DNA of 29,747 nt from Hofstenia miamia (GCA_900660155.1 CABFPE010000534.1:118688-148434); one strand, 5' to 3'. Shown: positions 1 to 11,115, counted from the stretch's first letter. Translations and numbers: made by a program. The notes: generated from the sequence alone by a model not told the origin.

Positions 1-277
1 AGAATATTGCATGATGTCATTTATGGTAAATGTTTAATATTTCGCTGGGTGAGATAAGCGGAACGTGCAGTACTTTTTTTAAAAGAGCATTTTTGAGAAA
101 ACATTGACCGCAAGATTTCTTACAGTAATTCCACTTAAGTTTTCTCATTAAACGGAACTAACCAATGCTCATAACTGGTTACCAAAGCTTACAGCATTCT
201 CTGGTTTTTTAGACAAAGATCAAGTTTGATGCCATGAAATAGAATATTTGTATTAAATAAAGTAGAAAATGACTTCT

Positions 278-290
278 GTTGCCTAGCAAC
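278..290. promoter_or_regulatory. RFX X-box-like motif
   Basis: GTTGCCTAGCAAC is two inverted half-sites, GTTGCC and AGCAAC, around a one-base spacer. This is the X-box architecture bound by RFX factors, which drive ciliary genes in animals. It lies 130 bp upstream of the ATG at 421, a usual promoter distance. Function is inferred from motif and position only. Confidence 0.45.
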
Positions 291-420
291 TAATCAGAAA
301 AGCAGCAGTAACGATGCCATTGTATACTTCGTCCAATAAAATCGAGTCGTTAATAAAAACACTATCGCACGCTATTCGCGACTTTCAAATAATATCCATT
401 GAAATTGAATGTACACCACA

Positions 421-502
421 ATGTACGAGGCGCTTAACAATTGCGTGGATTCAGACGACTGCTTAAGCGATGAAGAAGTAATAAAAGATATTCTCTCAAA
501 AG
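421..502 (+). CDS. Candidate first coding exon of an unidentified gene
   Basis: From an ATG with A at -3, the frame reads 27 codons starting MYEALNNCVDSDD and rich in Asp/Glu (residues 10-20). It then meets a good splice donor (AAAAG|GTATTC) and leaves in phase 1. Without splicing it would stop seven codons later. I do not recognise the protein. The region is richer in GC and CpG than its surroundings, and an X-box-like site lies 130 bp upstream, so a ciliary role is possible but unproven. A different ATG at 314 opens a 50-codon frame (314-466) overlapping this start; it could be an upstream ORF or lie before the transcription start. The candidate exon at 16532 begins with the two bases needed to complete the split codon. 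Confidence 0.45.
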
Positions 503-1546
503 GTATTCACTTAATTAATTAAAGCAGGAGATATACTTGAGAATTCAGGAGACATGTATTCAGGATTTTTTCTACATTGCGGTATAAAACCTTATGCTCG
601 ATTTCAATTGAAAAAAAAATATACGTATTAAAACATTTCAAACAGACAAGGTCGGTTGAGAAGGACCATCAAATAACAGCTGACTTTAATCAAATGACTT
701 GAATCAAATGTATTGATCTCCTAAAGACATTTGGCATTGTGTTAAACACAAAATATTTACCTTCTAATCTACGTTAGCGAATTGTGCTCTGTTGAAAAAC
801 TTTCAAAATTATGTGTTTTTAAATTATTTTATAAAAATAAGTGCAAAGAGAGAAGTCACTATGATCTATGACTAATAAGAAATCTTCTGAGAACTTTTCT
901 TCATTAACCATTATTTTAATTGTACCCGTAAAATGAATGTCTCCAATTAATTCATCTCTTGCCACCGATTAATGGTTGATTAATTTTGCAATAATTGAAT
1001 AATTTTTTCCTTGAGAAAATATTCACAGATTGTTAAATATTGTATCCTAATAAATGTTTATCAGAAGAGAGAGTTATTTAATGAAAATGTCATTAAGTAC
1101 AAAATGCATGTAAAATTTGCTTTACAGTAACTTAATTTTTAAATGATAAGATCACATAGATTGCTGACTGAATATTCTATGTGAATTGAACTTAATTTAT
1201 GAGCACTGATTAATAGATTAATTCCTCGATAAACATTATAAATTGGCCGATAGGCCTATTTGGTGGGGTCTCTTAGCAATTGACTATTTTCTTATGCTAT
1301 CATTGCATATGAATATGGACATGCAAGATTGAATAATGAATTATGATTGTTGCGTCATTTACCACTTTGATTTATTTAAACCAAATTCGCTTTAAAATAA
1401 ATATATTCTGATGTGCAATGTGTAATCCAATTTATAACTAATGGTTGCACAACAGGTATTCTCAATTTGAGTGGCATCTGAAACAGTCAGTCCTTGCTTT
1501 TTTTCCAATGATACCTCAATGAGTTCATTTGATTTTTTTATTTCAG
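503..1546. other. AT-rich non-coding stretch, probably intron
   Basis: About 1 kb of AT-rich sequence between two candidate exons. I see no coding signal, RNA gene or repeat structure in it. Confidence 0.4.
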
Positions 1547-1732
1547 CATCTTTCTAAAGTTTTCGTAAAGATTGCTGGATGCTTGCAAAGCCGTATCAAT
1601 TTGAAAAAAAACGAATAGTGACATTTGCTGATCTTCTTCACAATTTGTATCGATTTATCGATGCTACAGATCAAAATAGATATAAATCCTCCTTTATAGA
1701 ACACTCCACCTCCTATTTTGTCACCATTTGAG
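1547..1732 (+). CDS. Possible internal exon, with in-frame stops at both edges
   Basis: The segment has a pyrimidine-rich acceptor (TTTTTTATTTCAG) and a strong donor (TTTGAG|GTAAAAG). One frame stays open for 57 codons and looks protein-like, for example RKDCWMLAKPYQFEKKR and VTFADLLHNLYRFIDATDQ. In the phase set by the exon at 421-502 this is the frame that would be read, but TAA (1555-1557) and TGA (1729-1731) interrupt it at the start and end. Use of an inner acceptor at 1559|1560 would skip the TAA. It may be a last exon, a poison cassette (186 nt, divisible by three), or a decayed coding fragment. No family is recognised. Confidence 0.3.
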
Positions 1733-1789
1733 GTAAAAGTGAACAAAATGCAAAAAAATCCCGCATTTTCATGGAATGAAGCAATTTAA

Positions 1790-2228
1790 CCCTCAGAATA
1801 CCAAGGGTGATTATTTCAATAAAAAAACTAACATTGTTGGACCATTTACGCTGCCATATTGCTGGACTTTTCTTGTTCGTTGATTGTCATCATCTTACTG
1901 CATTAGACGTTTTCTGGCTGTAACTAACACAGTGAATAACTTTGTGCAAGCCTTCAATCTTCTCTTCTTACATGAACCGAAATCTAATAAGGGTTCATTC
2001 TGTTTTTCCGTATCTTCTTGATGATTGTGGTTGATAGAATAAATTACCCTTGGTCACTAACGTTACTCAAAAGTAATGTGTAGCTAAGATATTATTTAAA
2101 AATAGTTATCTTATTCAAAGGAAGTACACAACGAGGTCCAAATATAACATTTATAGCCATACTTAATTACTGTGATGTTCGTGTTTCGATCAGTTTGGGT
2201 GATGTGCAATACCTTTGTCTTCTGAGGG
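1790..2228. mobile_element. piggyBac-type MITE
   Basis: The left end reads TTAA-CCCTCAGAATACCAAGGG. The right end, read from the other strand, begins CCCTCAGAAGACAAAGG. The terminal inverted repeats match at about 14 of 17 bases. The left flank is TTAA, the piggyBac target, and the right flank is TTTA, one mutation away. The 439-bp interior has no transposase ORF, so the element is non-autonomous. An inner copy of the TIR motif (ACCCTTGGT, 2046-2054) is inverted relative to 1800-1808. Its TIR differs from that of the piggyBac copy at 11-13 kb, so another autonomous family would have moved it. Confidence 0.7.
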
Positions 2229-3510
2229 TTTATCAAAAACCTCAAGCATCTATGTCACTCTCAAAGATTATGCGCCACGCACGTGATAACCGTTCTAATA
2301 GGCTAGAGAATAATCATTATAACACTACATCCTTTATCAAGATGTAATGCAATGTCACGCCTACAAAACATATCTATCGTAACTAACTTCATTAACACTA
2401 TTTCTACTAGTGTTACCTACTCTTAAGTAACAAAGCGATTTGTCCACATTTTTTAACAATTCTATCTAAGCATGTTAAAAAATATTGAAAGCTTTTTCCA
2501 CTGACAAATCTTATGGAGTTTGGCCCACTCACATGCAATGATCAAGATTTGTGGTAAAGTTATATTTTTTCAATGAGAAATCCAATCTTTGTAAAAATAT
2601 TCTTTCCAGTTCGACATGTCGTGTTAGATAATAAGGCGGTCTAATGTCAATGGGAACCACAACTGGCTTTAAATATTTTGTTTTCTATAAAAAACTGTGG
2701 CGAGTGCAGTCCAGGCGCGCTGTGTAAAGGTGGCCCTGGACAGGACACAGCCAGGGCGTAAACCAAAGTCGAAAACGAAATAGAGACAATTCCCTACTTT
2801 GTGGTATTTGGGCAAACCATCGTAGTCATTGAAAAAATGCCAGTAGAATTAGGGTTAAAAACAACAGCACGTCGAAATATACTGCTGATACTTGCAAGCG
2901 TGTGAACATGTCAAGAAAACTAATTTCCCTCATACATAGCAAAATTCCAAATTCAGCAGGGAGGCTTAAACAAAATCTTCTTCTAAATTTGGGAAGGTAA
3001 TCCGCTAAAGTCAAAATCAAGGCATAATGATTTTTGAACTCCAAGACTAATCAGTAAAACACCCTATGTAGTTGTGACAATACAATGAACATACGACGCT
3101 GATGTTGAATCCTTTTAAAAAAAATTTTACAAGACGGCCATGTATTTCTTTGAAATGATTCGGTTTGCCAAAAAAAGAAAAACTTTTCATGAAAAATGAA
3201 TAATTTTCAAATTCATAGGCTAGAAAAGAGGCGGGGGTGAATTGGGTACATTTTTTGTTGAATGCATTTTAGGACAAAATTATTACATCAAGTGAAAATT
3301 TACTTTATGTTTTTTGTTCTGAATGTGGCAGTTAGTATAGTGCTTCATTCTCCTTCATTCTCATATTCGATTTTTCTGTGCAAACAACAATATAAAGGTA
3401 ATTCTAATAGCCTGGTTGTCCGAGCATAAAAACAAACCACAAAAACTGAATTGAATAATCTGGAGATATACAAGACTTCCACAAAGTGAAGAGGAGTTAC
3501 CTTTGATTGA
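2229..3510. other. Non-coding AT-rich stretch with one GC-rich islet
   Basis: I see no supported gene. A GC-rich islet at about 2697-2765 (GCGAGTGCAG, CAGGCGCGC, GGCCCTGGAC) contrasts with the AT-rich background and is probably a repeat remnant. The small open frames here are chance level. Confidence 0.4.
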
Positions 3511-3569
3511 GGTGACTTATTCCTAGGCACCTTGCTGAATAAGTCCTCCTCTAAATGGAATAAGTCACC
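3511..3569. repeat. 13-bp perfect inverted repeat
   Basis: GGTGACTTATTCC (3511-3523) and its exact complement GGAATAAGTCACC (3557-3569) flank a 33-bp centre. The centre carries another GAATAAGTC in the same orientation as the right arm. It may be a small fold-back element; flanking bases match at only about 5 of 8. Confidence 0.6.
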
Positions 3570-3654
3570 CTGATCGCAATCATGCCAAAGCTAAGGAACA
3601 TAGAGCTTTAATACTATGACTATGTTGTAGAGGGATGCAAGTTATCATAGAGAA

Positions 3655-3662
3655 GTGCTAAC
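3655..3662 (+). repeat. hAT target-site duplication, left copy
   Basis: GTGCTAAC lies immediately before the left CAGGG terminus and is identical to 6162-6169. Eight bases is the hAT superfamily duplication size. Confidence 0.9.
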
Positions 3663-6161
3663 CAGGGCCTACTTAAGAGGGGGCCGACTAGGCCATGACC
3701 TAAGGCCCCGCACCGCACAGACAAAATTTCATAAGCACACCCAGTAAACACATCTAATTTCATGACCACATAAAAAATTCCATTATTTTTCAACAATACT
3801 ATCCTGAAAAAATTATTCCATTTGCCAATGTTATCGTGAGGGTAAGACAAAAGAAATACAATTCATCCAAAGATCTACTTGAACAATAGCATACGTTGAT
3901 GGAGATGAGAATTTTTTATCTCAAAAGCGTTTCTTTGAAATCGTTGACTGACTAATTATGCTTCTGTTATACCAGACATGATATTGGTTTCGCTGATAAT
4001 GTTAGCCGTGGCCAATGAGAATTTAATACCTATCTACATAAACGTAAAACACAATTGGTTATAATCGGTCATTATTTTATTAGAATGGATAAAACTGCCA
4101 CTAGCTTAGCAATGGATGAAGGAAGAAATTATACACCAGGAAATATTATACGTTAGAAAAAGTTGGAGCAAGAAGAAAAAAATTAAGAAACTTTCAAAGA
4201 TCACACAGTGGTTGCAAGTCCAATGAAAATCAGTCTGATTCTGCCGACAATAGTGAATCTGTTTCTCTCTCTCTAAGAAAAGTCAAGCAACTACAGATGG
4301 TGAAGATGTTCAAACCCAAGAAGATTTACTAGAAGAGGACTTAGAAATATTTGAGAATAATGATATTGGTGAGTGTCCTAAAACAATAAACGAAAAAATG
4401 TACGAATCCTGGATAGATAAGGGAAATGCTGAATGCCGACATTGTGATGGAGACTTCAAAGACTCCGCTGTTAAGGGAAGGACAGGACAGGACACGAAGC
4501 TGCACAGTATCACTATTTAGTCGTACACATGCATTATCAGGTGAAGCTATTGATGTTGCTTGGCTGTGCTACTCGAAATCAACAGACAAATTATGCGGTT
4601 TTGTGTGCAAGTTAATTTCAGCCAAAGAGCCAAAAAAGTTCATTCACAGCTGGTTGCAATGACTGGAAGAATGAAGAAACTGTATTGAATCACATATCAG
4701 TTCAGCTCAGCATCGTAAATCGATGACTGATTTGTCAATCCGACAATCTCTTGTTGGTCGTATTAATGGATATTTGGTGCATCAATACAATTATGAGAAC
4801 AAGTATTTGCATCAAGTTTTAGTGCGCTGTGTAGATGTAATAAAGTTTCTAAGTTAAAGAGGTCTAGCATTTCGTGGTAAAGAGACACTAATTGGCTCTT
4901 CCCACAATGGTAATTTGGACATACTTCTTCTTTATCTAATTTTATTTGTGAAGAACTTATTCAAGTGATGTCAGGCAAGGTTCTATCTGCAATAATAAAT
5001 GAAATAAACGAAGCAAAGTTTTACTCAATTGGAAAGTGTGGTGCAGAAAGTTGCCCAGGTGCCGTAACATTGTTCAGCATAATTCACAAGATCTATACAT
5101 TTTTGTTAACATCAACTTACTATGGAGAAAACACTGTGAGGCCCTGGAGAGCGCTGGTCAGCTCGCGTTGATGCTGTTGAAGCTCTAAATGCAGCATACA
5201 ATGAAAATTCCATGCTTTTAGAAGGGTTATCAGAAAACATTAGTCACCCAGCTGAATGCAGAGATGAAGCATCAGGTTTAGCACATCAATTAAAGACTCC
5301 TGAAACAGCTTTGTTGCTGGAAATGTGGCATACAATTTTGCACAACTCTAATAAGACAAGCAAGAAGATACAAGAGGCTGGTCTGTCACTCAATATGGCT
5401 GTGATACAAATAGATTCCTTGCTCGCTATTATTAATGATTTACGTCCACGTTTTGATGAATTTGAGCATAAAGGAATAAAAAAGTGTGATATTCATGAGC
5501 ATAAAGATTACCAGAAACGTGTTCGCAGCGTAGAAGACTCCATGATGAGATTAGTACAGCTAACGAAACACAATTCTCTGCAAGAGAGAAATCCAAAATA
5601 AGTAAATATTTTCCTATCATTGATCATCTTTGTGGTGCATTATAACAACATCTTGATGCATATAATGTACTACGAAAAAGATTTTTATTTTTCTCAAGTA
5701 TGCTCACTATAAACTCAGATAACCTTAGAGATGCTGCCACTCACCTAGTAAAGTGTTACCCTTCTTATCTTGAAAAGAATTTGGAGTGTATGAAATCGCG
5801 CAATTTCCAGCTATGATGATCAAGATTCTTAAAGCAACAAGTTCTACTGCTAATAATAACGATGATGGAAGTATTGAATTTAGGATGTCTTTAGCCCTTC
5901 ACAATAATAGCTTGAATGAGACTTTTTCCAATGTTGAGTTGGCTCTGCCTTTATATCTTTCCATGTTTGTAACAAATTGCTCTTCTGTATAGTCTTTTTC
6001 GAAGTTGAAGTTAATCCAAAGTTATCTTCGGAACACTGTGGGTTAAGATCACTTGTATTACTTCAAGCTACCAGTTTTGTGATCTATGGCATGTTTAATT
6101 TTTTGATAGGGCCCGCATTTTAACCCGGCCTAGGGCCCCGCACCTTTTTAATGCGCCCCTG
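3663..6161 (+). mobile_element. Full-length, inactive hAT DNA transposon (ZMYM1/DUF4371-type)
   Basis: The element starts CAGGGCCTAC and ends with the complement of CAGGGGCGCA. GGCC-rich subterminal repeats (GGCCCCGCACC at both ends) are inverted. It is bounded by a perfect 8-bp duplication, GTGCTAAC, so both ends are real. At 2499 bp it is shorter than an intact autonomous copy of this group should be, because the transposase lost part of its catalytic region. The ends are far more GC-rich than the surrounding DNA. Decay of the coding region with a perfect duplication suggests one old insertion without later rearrangement of its flanks. Confidence 0.92.
4112..6067 (+). pseudogene. Decayed hAT transposase (TTF-type zinc finger, DUF4371, hAT dimerisation)
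   Basis: Family-like segments appear in order in shifting frames: a start MDEGRNYTPG; an acidic linker; a TTF-type block ending GEAIDVAWLCYSK; a DUF4371 block with VIKFLS-RGLAFRGKETLIGS and GNLDILLLY; then EELIQVMSGKVLSAIINE. The catalytic stretch that normally follows is mostly missing, joining directly to VTLFSIIHKIYTF. A 129-codon open piece (5212-5601) covers the helical middle (LLLEMWHTILHNSNKTSKK). The C-terminal dimerisation motif is clear (NVELALPLYLSMFVTNCSS) and, after a TAG, SFSKLKLIQSYLRNTVG. Many stops and frameshifts show that it cannot make transposase. No introns are needed to follow the homology. Confidence 0.9.
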
Positions 6162-6169
6162 GTGCTAAC
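6162..6169 (+). repeat. hAT target-site duplication, right copy
   Basis: GTGCTAAC follows the right CCCCTG terminus directly and matches 3655-3662 exactly. Confidence 0.9.
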
Positions 6170-6912
6170 AGCTAAGTTCGAAGACCAATATTTTGAGATA
6201 TAGCCTCGAGGTGTCGGCCAATTAGAGTGGCGTATTCCATTAAAATATTACTCATTCAGGATTTGTTTAGCGAAAAAGGGTGTGCAAAATGACTTAAAAC
6301 ACGTATTATTCTCATGTCCTGATCACCATTCTTACCTTATTATCGCCATCTCTGCAAATAAAAATCTAAATTTTGTCTAAATATCGTTCGAGTAGTCATT
6401 TCAGTTGACTAGTGGTCGGCCTGTTTATGACCTATAGCCGATCCGATTACAGTTTTAAATAGAGTAAAGATATTTTTCTAGCACTCCATAATACCAAGCC
6501 ATGGGATCAATAGAAAGCTCAAGCCACAGTTTTTACATAGACGATGGAATAAGTTACCCGAAGCCAGTGACCCTAACAGGGCCGGGCAGAGCCGTTCTTT
6601 TCTCAGGGTTTGAAAAATATATATGAAAAGGACCAGACGCGACTAATTATACATCAAATACAAACAGTAACTCATATTGAGCTAGTAAAAGATGAAATTG
6701 ATATCAAATTATTTGTAATTGTTTTCAATGTGATGGGACGGGGCTGGGTTTATCCCGCCGAGACTACCACAAGGGTTTGAAAACTATTGGATTTTCTATT
6801 TCTTTTCAAAGATGCATCTTAAAAGATCTTTAAAAGGCATGAGCTAAACCTATGATTATTTAAAAAGTTATGGAGTTTTAAAAAAATGAATCATGATTCC
6901 AAACGAGAAATA

Positions 6913-7395
6913 GGGAGGAATGGATAATTTTTATTTTCCTTTTTGGCCATAACTTTTGCTTGGCAAGATAGATTTTAAAATTATTGCACCATTAAATAGT
7001 TTATTGTTTTTTCTATGTAGCCCAGGTGAAACTATTAAATTTCAAAAACTTGTATGGGAGAAGAGTGGATACCCCCCATTCCTCGCCATTCCTTCAAAAT
7101 TTCATTTGCTTTTGCATATGGTCCAAATTTAATCTGAACAACATATGTATAGTATTTTCGGTACTTGTTTCGAAATCTGCTCTCAAATTACTAAGTTTAT
7201 TATGGATATTCTCTTTTTTAAGAATTGGGTCTATAAAGTAATCAAAATTTTGGTTTTAGGTATAGTAAATGTGAAATTGTGACTTGGGGTTAGGGTTAGG
7301 GCTTAGGTCTGTAGAATTGATAAAAGCACCAAATTCATGTATTTTTCAAAAAACCAAATCTGGTCAAAAAGGATCCTGAAATGGGAGGAATGGAT
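6913..7395 (+). repeat. 13-bp direct repeat pair
   Basis: GGGAGGAATGGAT occurs at 6913-6925 and 7383-7395, with a related inverted CCATTCCTC near 7077. The pair may mark a degraded interspersed repeat of about 480 bp. Confidence 0.35.
7284..7307 (+). repeat. Short telomere-like TTAGGG run
   Basis: The sequence reads GGGGTTAGGGTTAGGGCTTAGG, about three degenerate TTAGGG units. It is too short to be called a telomere relic with confidence. Confidence 0.3.
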
Positions 7396-7883
7396 CTGGT
7401 AATCCGGTAAAAAGAAGAGTGGTCCATAATTGGGGTTATGGTGCTCAGTCACTAATCTGAAGTCATGGTCCAATTAAAACTCTACAAAGCGATGTTTGGT
7501 GAAAACCCAAATTGTTCGAATTTTGTCAAATTTTTAAAAGAAAATTGCTAAGTTGTTATTAATAGCAAATATTAGTTTTGCAAGAATTCTTGCATTTCAA
7601 AAAATTGTTTTTCTATCATTGACCCTATAATTTTGTCTTTAACCATGACCATTTAAAATATATTGAAAGGAAATCAAGAAAATGTCTTGGCTTAATTGCT
7701 TTTAATCAAAAGTGGTTAAAGAAGGGAACTTCGTTTGCTTGGATTTTCTTAAGTAACGATTAAAATTTTGTCATTGATAGAAAACCAGTTCAGACCTGGA
7801 AATTTTTTAATTTACTATAACTTACATAATCTGAGACTAAGTTTAAATAATGATTAATCAAAGAAATTGATTTTTGTTTCAGA

Positions 7884-7967
7884 AAATATCCCAGAATTAG
7901 TGATTCGCTTACTGTAGCCATTAACGAGCCCGCTCAGAAGAGTTTGTCACAAATTTCTGTCAACTCG
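7884..7967 (+). CDS. Candidate exon of an unidentified gene
   Basis: A textbook acceptor (TTTTTGTTTCAG) is followed by a frame reading KYPRISDSLTVAINEPAQ then KSLSQISVNS. It can end at a modest donor (AACTC|GTATTTG), or run on to a TAA at 7982-7984 as a terminal exon (YLKNI then stop). With the donor, the exon is phase 2 in and phase 2 out (84 nt). The segment contains CpG and GC-rich codons (AACGAGCCCGCTCAG) unusual for this region. I recognise no domain, and neighbours on this strand are too distant to link. Confidence 0.35.
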
Positions 7968-10673
7968 TATTTGAAAAACATTTAACCAATTTGCCTGTAT
8001 TATAAATAAGTCAAAATATACGGGATTTTGTCGTTTAATATTAAATGTACATCTTTAAAAGAGTTTGATTTGTAAACCAATGTAGGCGTAGATATGTAGC
8101 TTTTAACATAATGGTTTTAATAATAATTGTTTTTGATTTTTGATTATGTGCTAGATAACCATTGGACTCACCCGATCTAACCAATAGGTCAGTGTTTATC
8201 AGAATAGATTAAAATGAACATTTTGAACTCTACGAAAACCAATTAAATTATTGGATTCTACACAAACCTAACTCTAAGCAAATAACAATATGATTATAAA
8301 GTCAAACTCTATATTCTTTTAATGGGCACTTGTTAAAATCTCGTCAACACTTTGGTTACAGCAATGACATATATTTTGTCAGGTTTGCTGTGTTTAACCT
8401 AATCATTTTAAAATGATTGATAATAAAATACAGCTTACACTGTTGAATAAAAACCGAGAATGGTGACAAATATCATTAAAATTCACTTTTCTATCAACTT
8501 TTAAAATACCTTAGTATAAAGTATATTCTTATGTAATACAAATTTTTGTTTCACCGAATGAATGGTTCAGCAAAGAATCCCTTAATAAACTTAACAATTG
8601 CAAAGAAGAGCTGTGCATATACAGTGAAGGTTGTTTTAGAGAGGGTACAGCCATCCTTCTTTTCAAAGATCTATGTCAACAATATGGAAAATGTGCATCG
8701 CTTAGAATTTTAAGGTTATTTAAAAATTTTTAAAAGCGATTCTCGTTTTGTTTTGCAATATATAATAAAGTACTTTTAATACATTTGCAAAATACAAAAT
8801 AGTTGCTTGCTTCATTGAATCAATCTTAATAGTATTTTTTCAACATTTTCCTGTAGAAGTTAAGCAACTAGGATGAACGCTGTTGTTCTATGAATGCAAA
8901 TAGCTATCTGATAATAACACTGTGTGACATAGAATTTGGGTGATTGATTTTTTTCGCTGATTTCGGTCAATTTGGGGACGAGATTTACGAATTTGAATTC
9001 CATTTTACACAAAAACCATACTTTTTGAGTAATTTGTATTCTAAATTTTAGAAAGCCTACCTTGGTTGAGTTAATATCTACGACTATATGCAGCATTGGG
9101 ATATTGAATTTAAACTTTACAACATTATTCAATAACCTCATTCTCACCGTTGTGTTTTGCCACATTGGGTATCACAATAGGGGAAGAAATTTATTTACAT
9201 ACTTTCATGATCTTTGCATACTACATAACAACTATGCACTGTGAAAACCATGTTCATACTTTCTCTTCACATATCATGGCTTCTGATAAATGCAAGTCTG
9301 TGTGAATTCTTTGTTACATTTGTGATTATTGTATTCTGAAAAATCAACCCTTTGTAAATATAGTGGTGATGTAAAAATATTCTGAATCATATGAAGTATT
9401 TTTAGTAATATAGCATTTATCAGGATATTGAACCTTTACACCCAAGCAATATATTCTTGGCAATTTGAAGATCAACAGCCTTTGCCATTTGCCATTCTCA
9501 TGATTGGCTTGAATTGAAAAACCACAATAGTCACAGTTATTTTGGTCTATGAATAAGGGGTTTTCTCGTGTATACTGCAATCAACACAACTCTTGATTGA
9601 CCTCCAATACATAAATATCCTGATAGGAAAGTATGCATGTTTAGATTACAAAAAATCTTCAAGGAACAAATGAGCCAATCTGATGGTGATTTTTCTATCA
9701 TAAATTCTCAGGATCTCCATCAGCGTTCGAATAGTTACAAGAGTAAATGATAGCATGAAAAAAAACTGAAATTTTCCTTGCTAGATTGAACAGAGGGAAT
9801 TTTGGCGAAATATCTACTAAACTTCATTTTCATAAGTGTCAATTGAATGCTTTTCCTGAAAATTTAGGTTTACTTAGTGAGGAACAAAGTAAAATTACAC
9901 CAACTAATCAAGAGACTTAATTAAGAGTGTGAGAAGAGTCTAGAAGATATTCAAATCTGCAGAAAATATTACCTTGGGAGCATAATTTGGCCTATATAAC
10001 TTCTGTAGACTCAGATCAATGAATAAAATCTAATTAATTATTTACTCAGTCTTAATAATATCTCAAATAAAGGAATTTCAAAACTATCCAATTTAGATTA
10101 TATTTTGGCCTCGTGGCTTTCGGATGAATGCAAAAAATTTGCATATTAATATCAAAATGCAATTAGATGTTTGTGTACAATTATAAAAGTTTTTTGAGGA
10201 TTTTTGGTATTTCCATCATAATACAATTTCCGATTCCTAAATTTAATCACCTATTTAAGCAATATATTCAATTTCATGATAATTCTTAAAGTATAGTTTC
10301 TGCTATAAAAATGACCTCATATTCGTTTTTAGCAACATCAAATTGACCAGAAACTTTGAAAAAAAGTACTCAACCAAAAAAATATTTTTTGTCACAGTGT
10401 AATTATACAAAGACTTCATAAATTGAAAAGTGATTGCATTACTAAATATATAATTTGGCAACAATAATAATAATATACTGTATGTCTACCCCATAATATT
10501 AGGTAATCAATTATTAGTTGATTCCAAAATTAGCGTCACTAGATGGCGTAAATCGCAATAATTACAAATATGTACTAATTTAACCAGCGTACAAAAATGT
10601 TGAATTATGAAATAGTTATAAATGGTAGCATTGGTTCAAATAAAATTACAAAAGCTTTTAATACTCACTACAA
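7968..10673. other. Long AT-rich non-coding stretch
   Basis: About 2.7 kb with no supported gene. A perfect 18-bp palindrome (AATCATTTTAAAATGATT) sits at 8401-8418. The longest open frames, 8860-9165 and 9344-9580 on the minus strand, are what chance gives at this base composition and match no family I know. Confidence 0.4.
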
Positions 10674-11033
10674 ATGGTAAGAAACAACCGTGTTCGCTTT
10701 GTATTCAAGTTATCAAAGTGTGAATTCATTACCCTTGGTTTTATTTCTCTTTATTGACTCAAAATTAAGAAACGTATTCTATCTAAGATCGCTTTGTCAG
10801 TATTTAAGTGCACTCATATTTTTGCTGCAGAATATCTATCAGAACTATTAAAGATTTCGAATCGAAGTAATCACGATTCAAGTGATTGCTTCTTTATTCT
10901 CCCCAGAGTTCACATAGAATTTGGGAAGAGTGAATTCCATTTTTATGAAGCCTTCGTATGGAACTCCTTAAAATTACCAAATCTGAAGTGCTTGAACGGT
11001 GTCGATCATTTTAATAAGAAACTGAAGCATTAA
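10674..11033 (+). pseudogene. C-terminal fragment of a CR1/L2-type LINE reverse transcriptase
   Basis: The frame reads the family's C-terminal signature: NNRVRFVFKLSKCEFIT, then a region like the conserved LHWLP-KKRI block (SLY-stop-LKIKKRIL, with TGA where Trp is expected), VFKCTHIFAAEYLSELL, then PRVHIEFGKSEFHFYEAFVW and NSLKLPNLK, and FNKKLKH before the stop. These match in order the region downstream of the reverse transcriptase fingers and palm in CR1/L2/Rex-type LINEs. All upstream domains (endonuclease, catalytic YxDD) are absent, as expected for a 5'-truncated copy. It lies tail-to-tail with the piggyBac remnant on the other strand. One in-frame stop confirms that it is dead. Confidence 0.8.
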
Positions 11034-11115
11034 AAATGTGAAAGCAGTTGTAAAATCATCTATCATTGTGTCCATGCCCACTAATGTAATGTAGAAATAC
11101 ATATTATTAGTATTA

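Larger units (their letters stand above)
6170..7883. other. Non-coding stretch with GC-rich patches
   Basis: No gene is supported. Patches at about 6555-6595 (CAGGGCCGGGCAGAGCC) and 6730-6770 (GGGACGGGGCTGGG, CCCGCCGAGACTACC) stand out from the AT-rich background. Each is followed by an AGGGTTTGAAAA motif (6607-, 6772-), suggesting a degraded repeat, but I could not define termini. Confidence 0.35.

Noticed and set aside
314..466. ATG-led 50-codon frame overlapping the 421 start
   Set aside because: It has no donor in phase and ends inside the better candidate exon; at most an upstream ORF.
1543..1746. 67-codon minus frame
   Set aside because: Antisense shadow of the more protein-like plus-strand segment at 1547-1732.
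7284..7307. Interstitial telomere relic
   Set aside because: Only about three imperfect TTAGGG units; too short to infer a chromosome fusion.
8860..9165. 101-codon minus frame
   Set aside because: Expected by chance at this AT content and length; no family features or splice sites.
9344..9580. 78-codon minus frame with a CDYCG motif
   Set aside because: A single CxxC pair is not enough; about two such frames are expected by chance in a window of this size.
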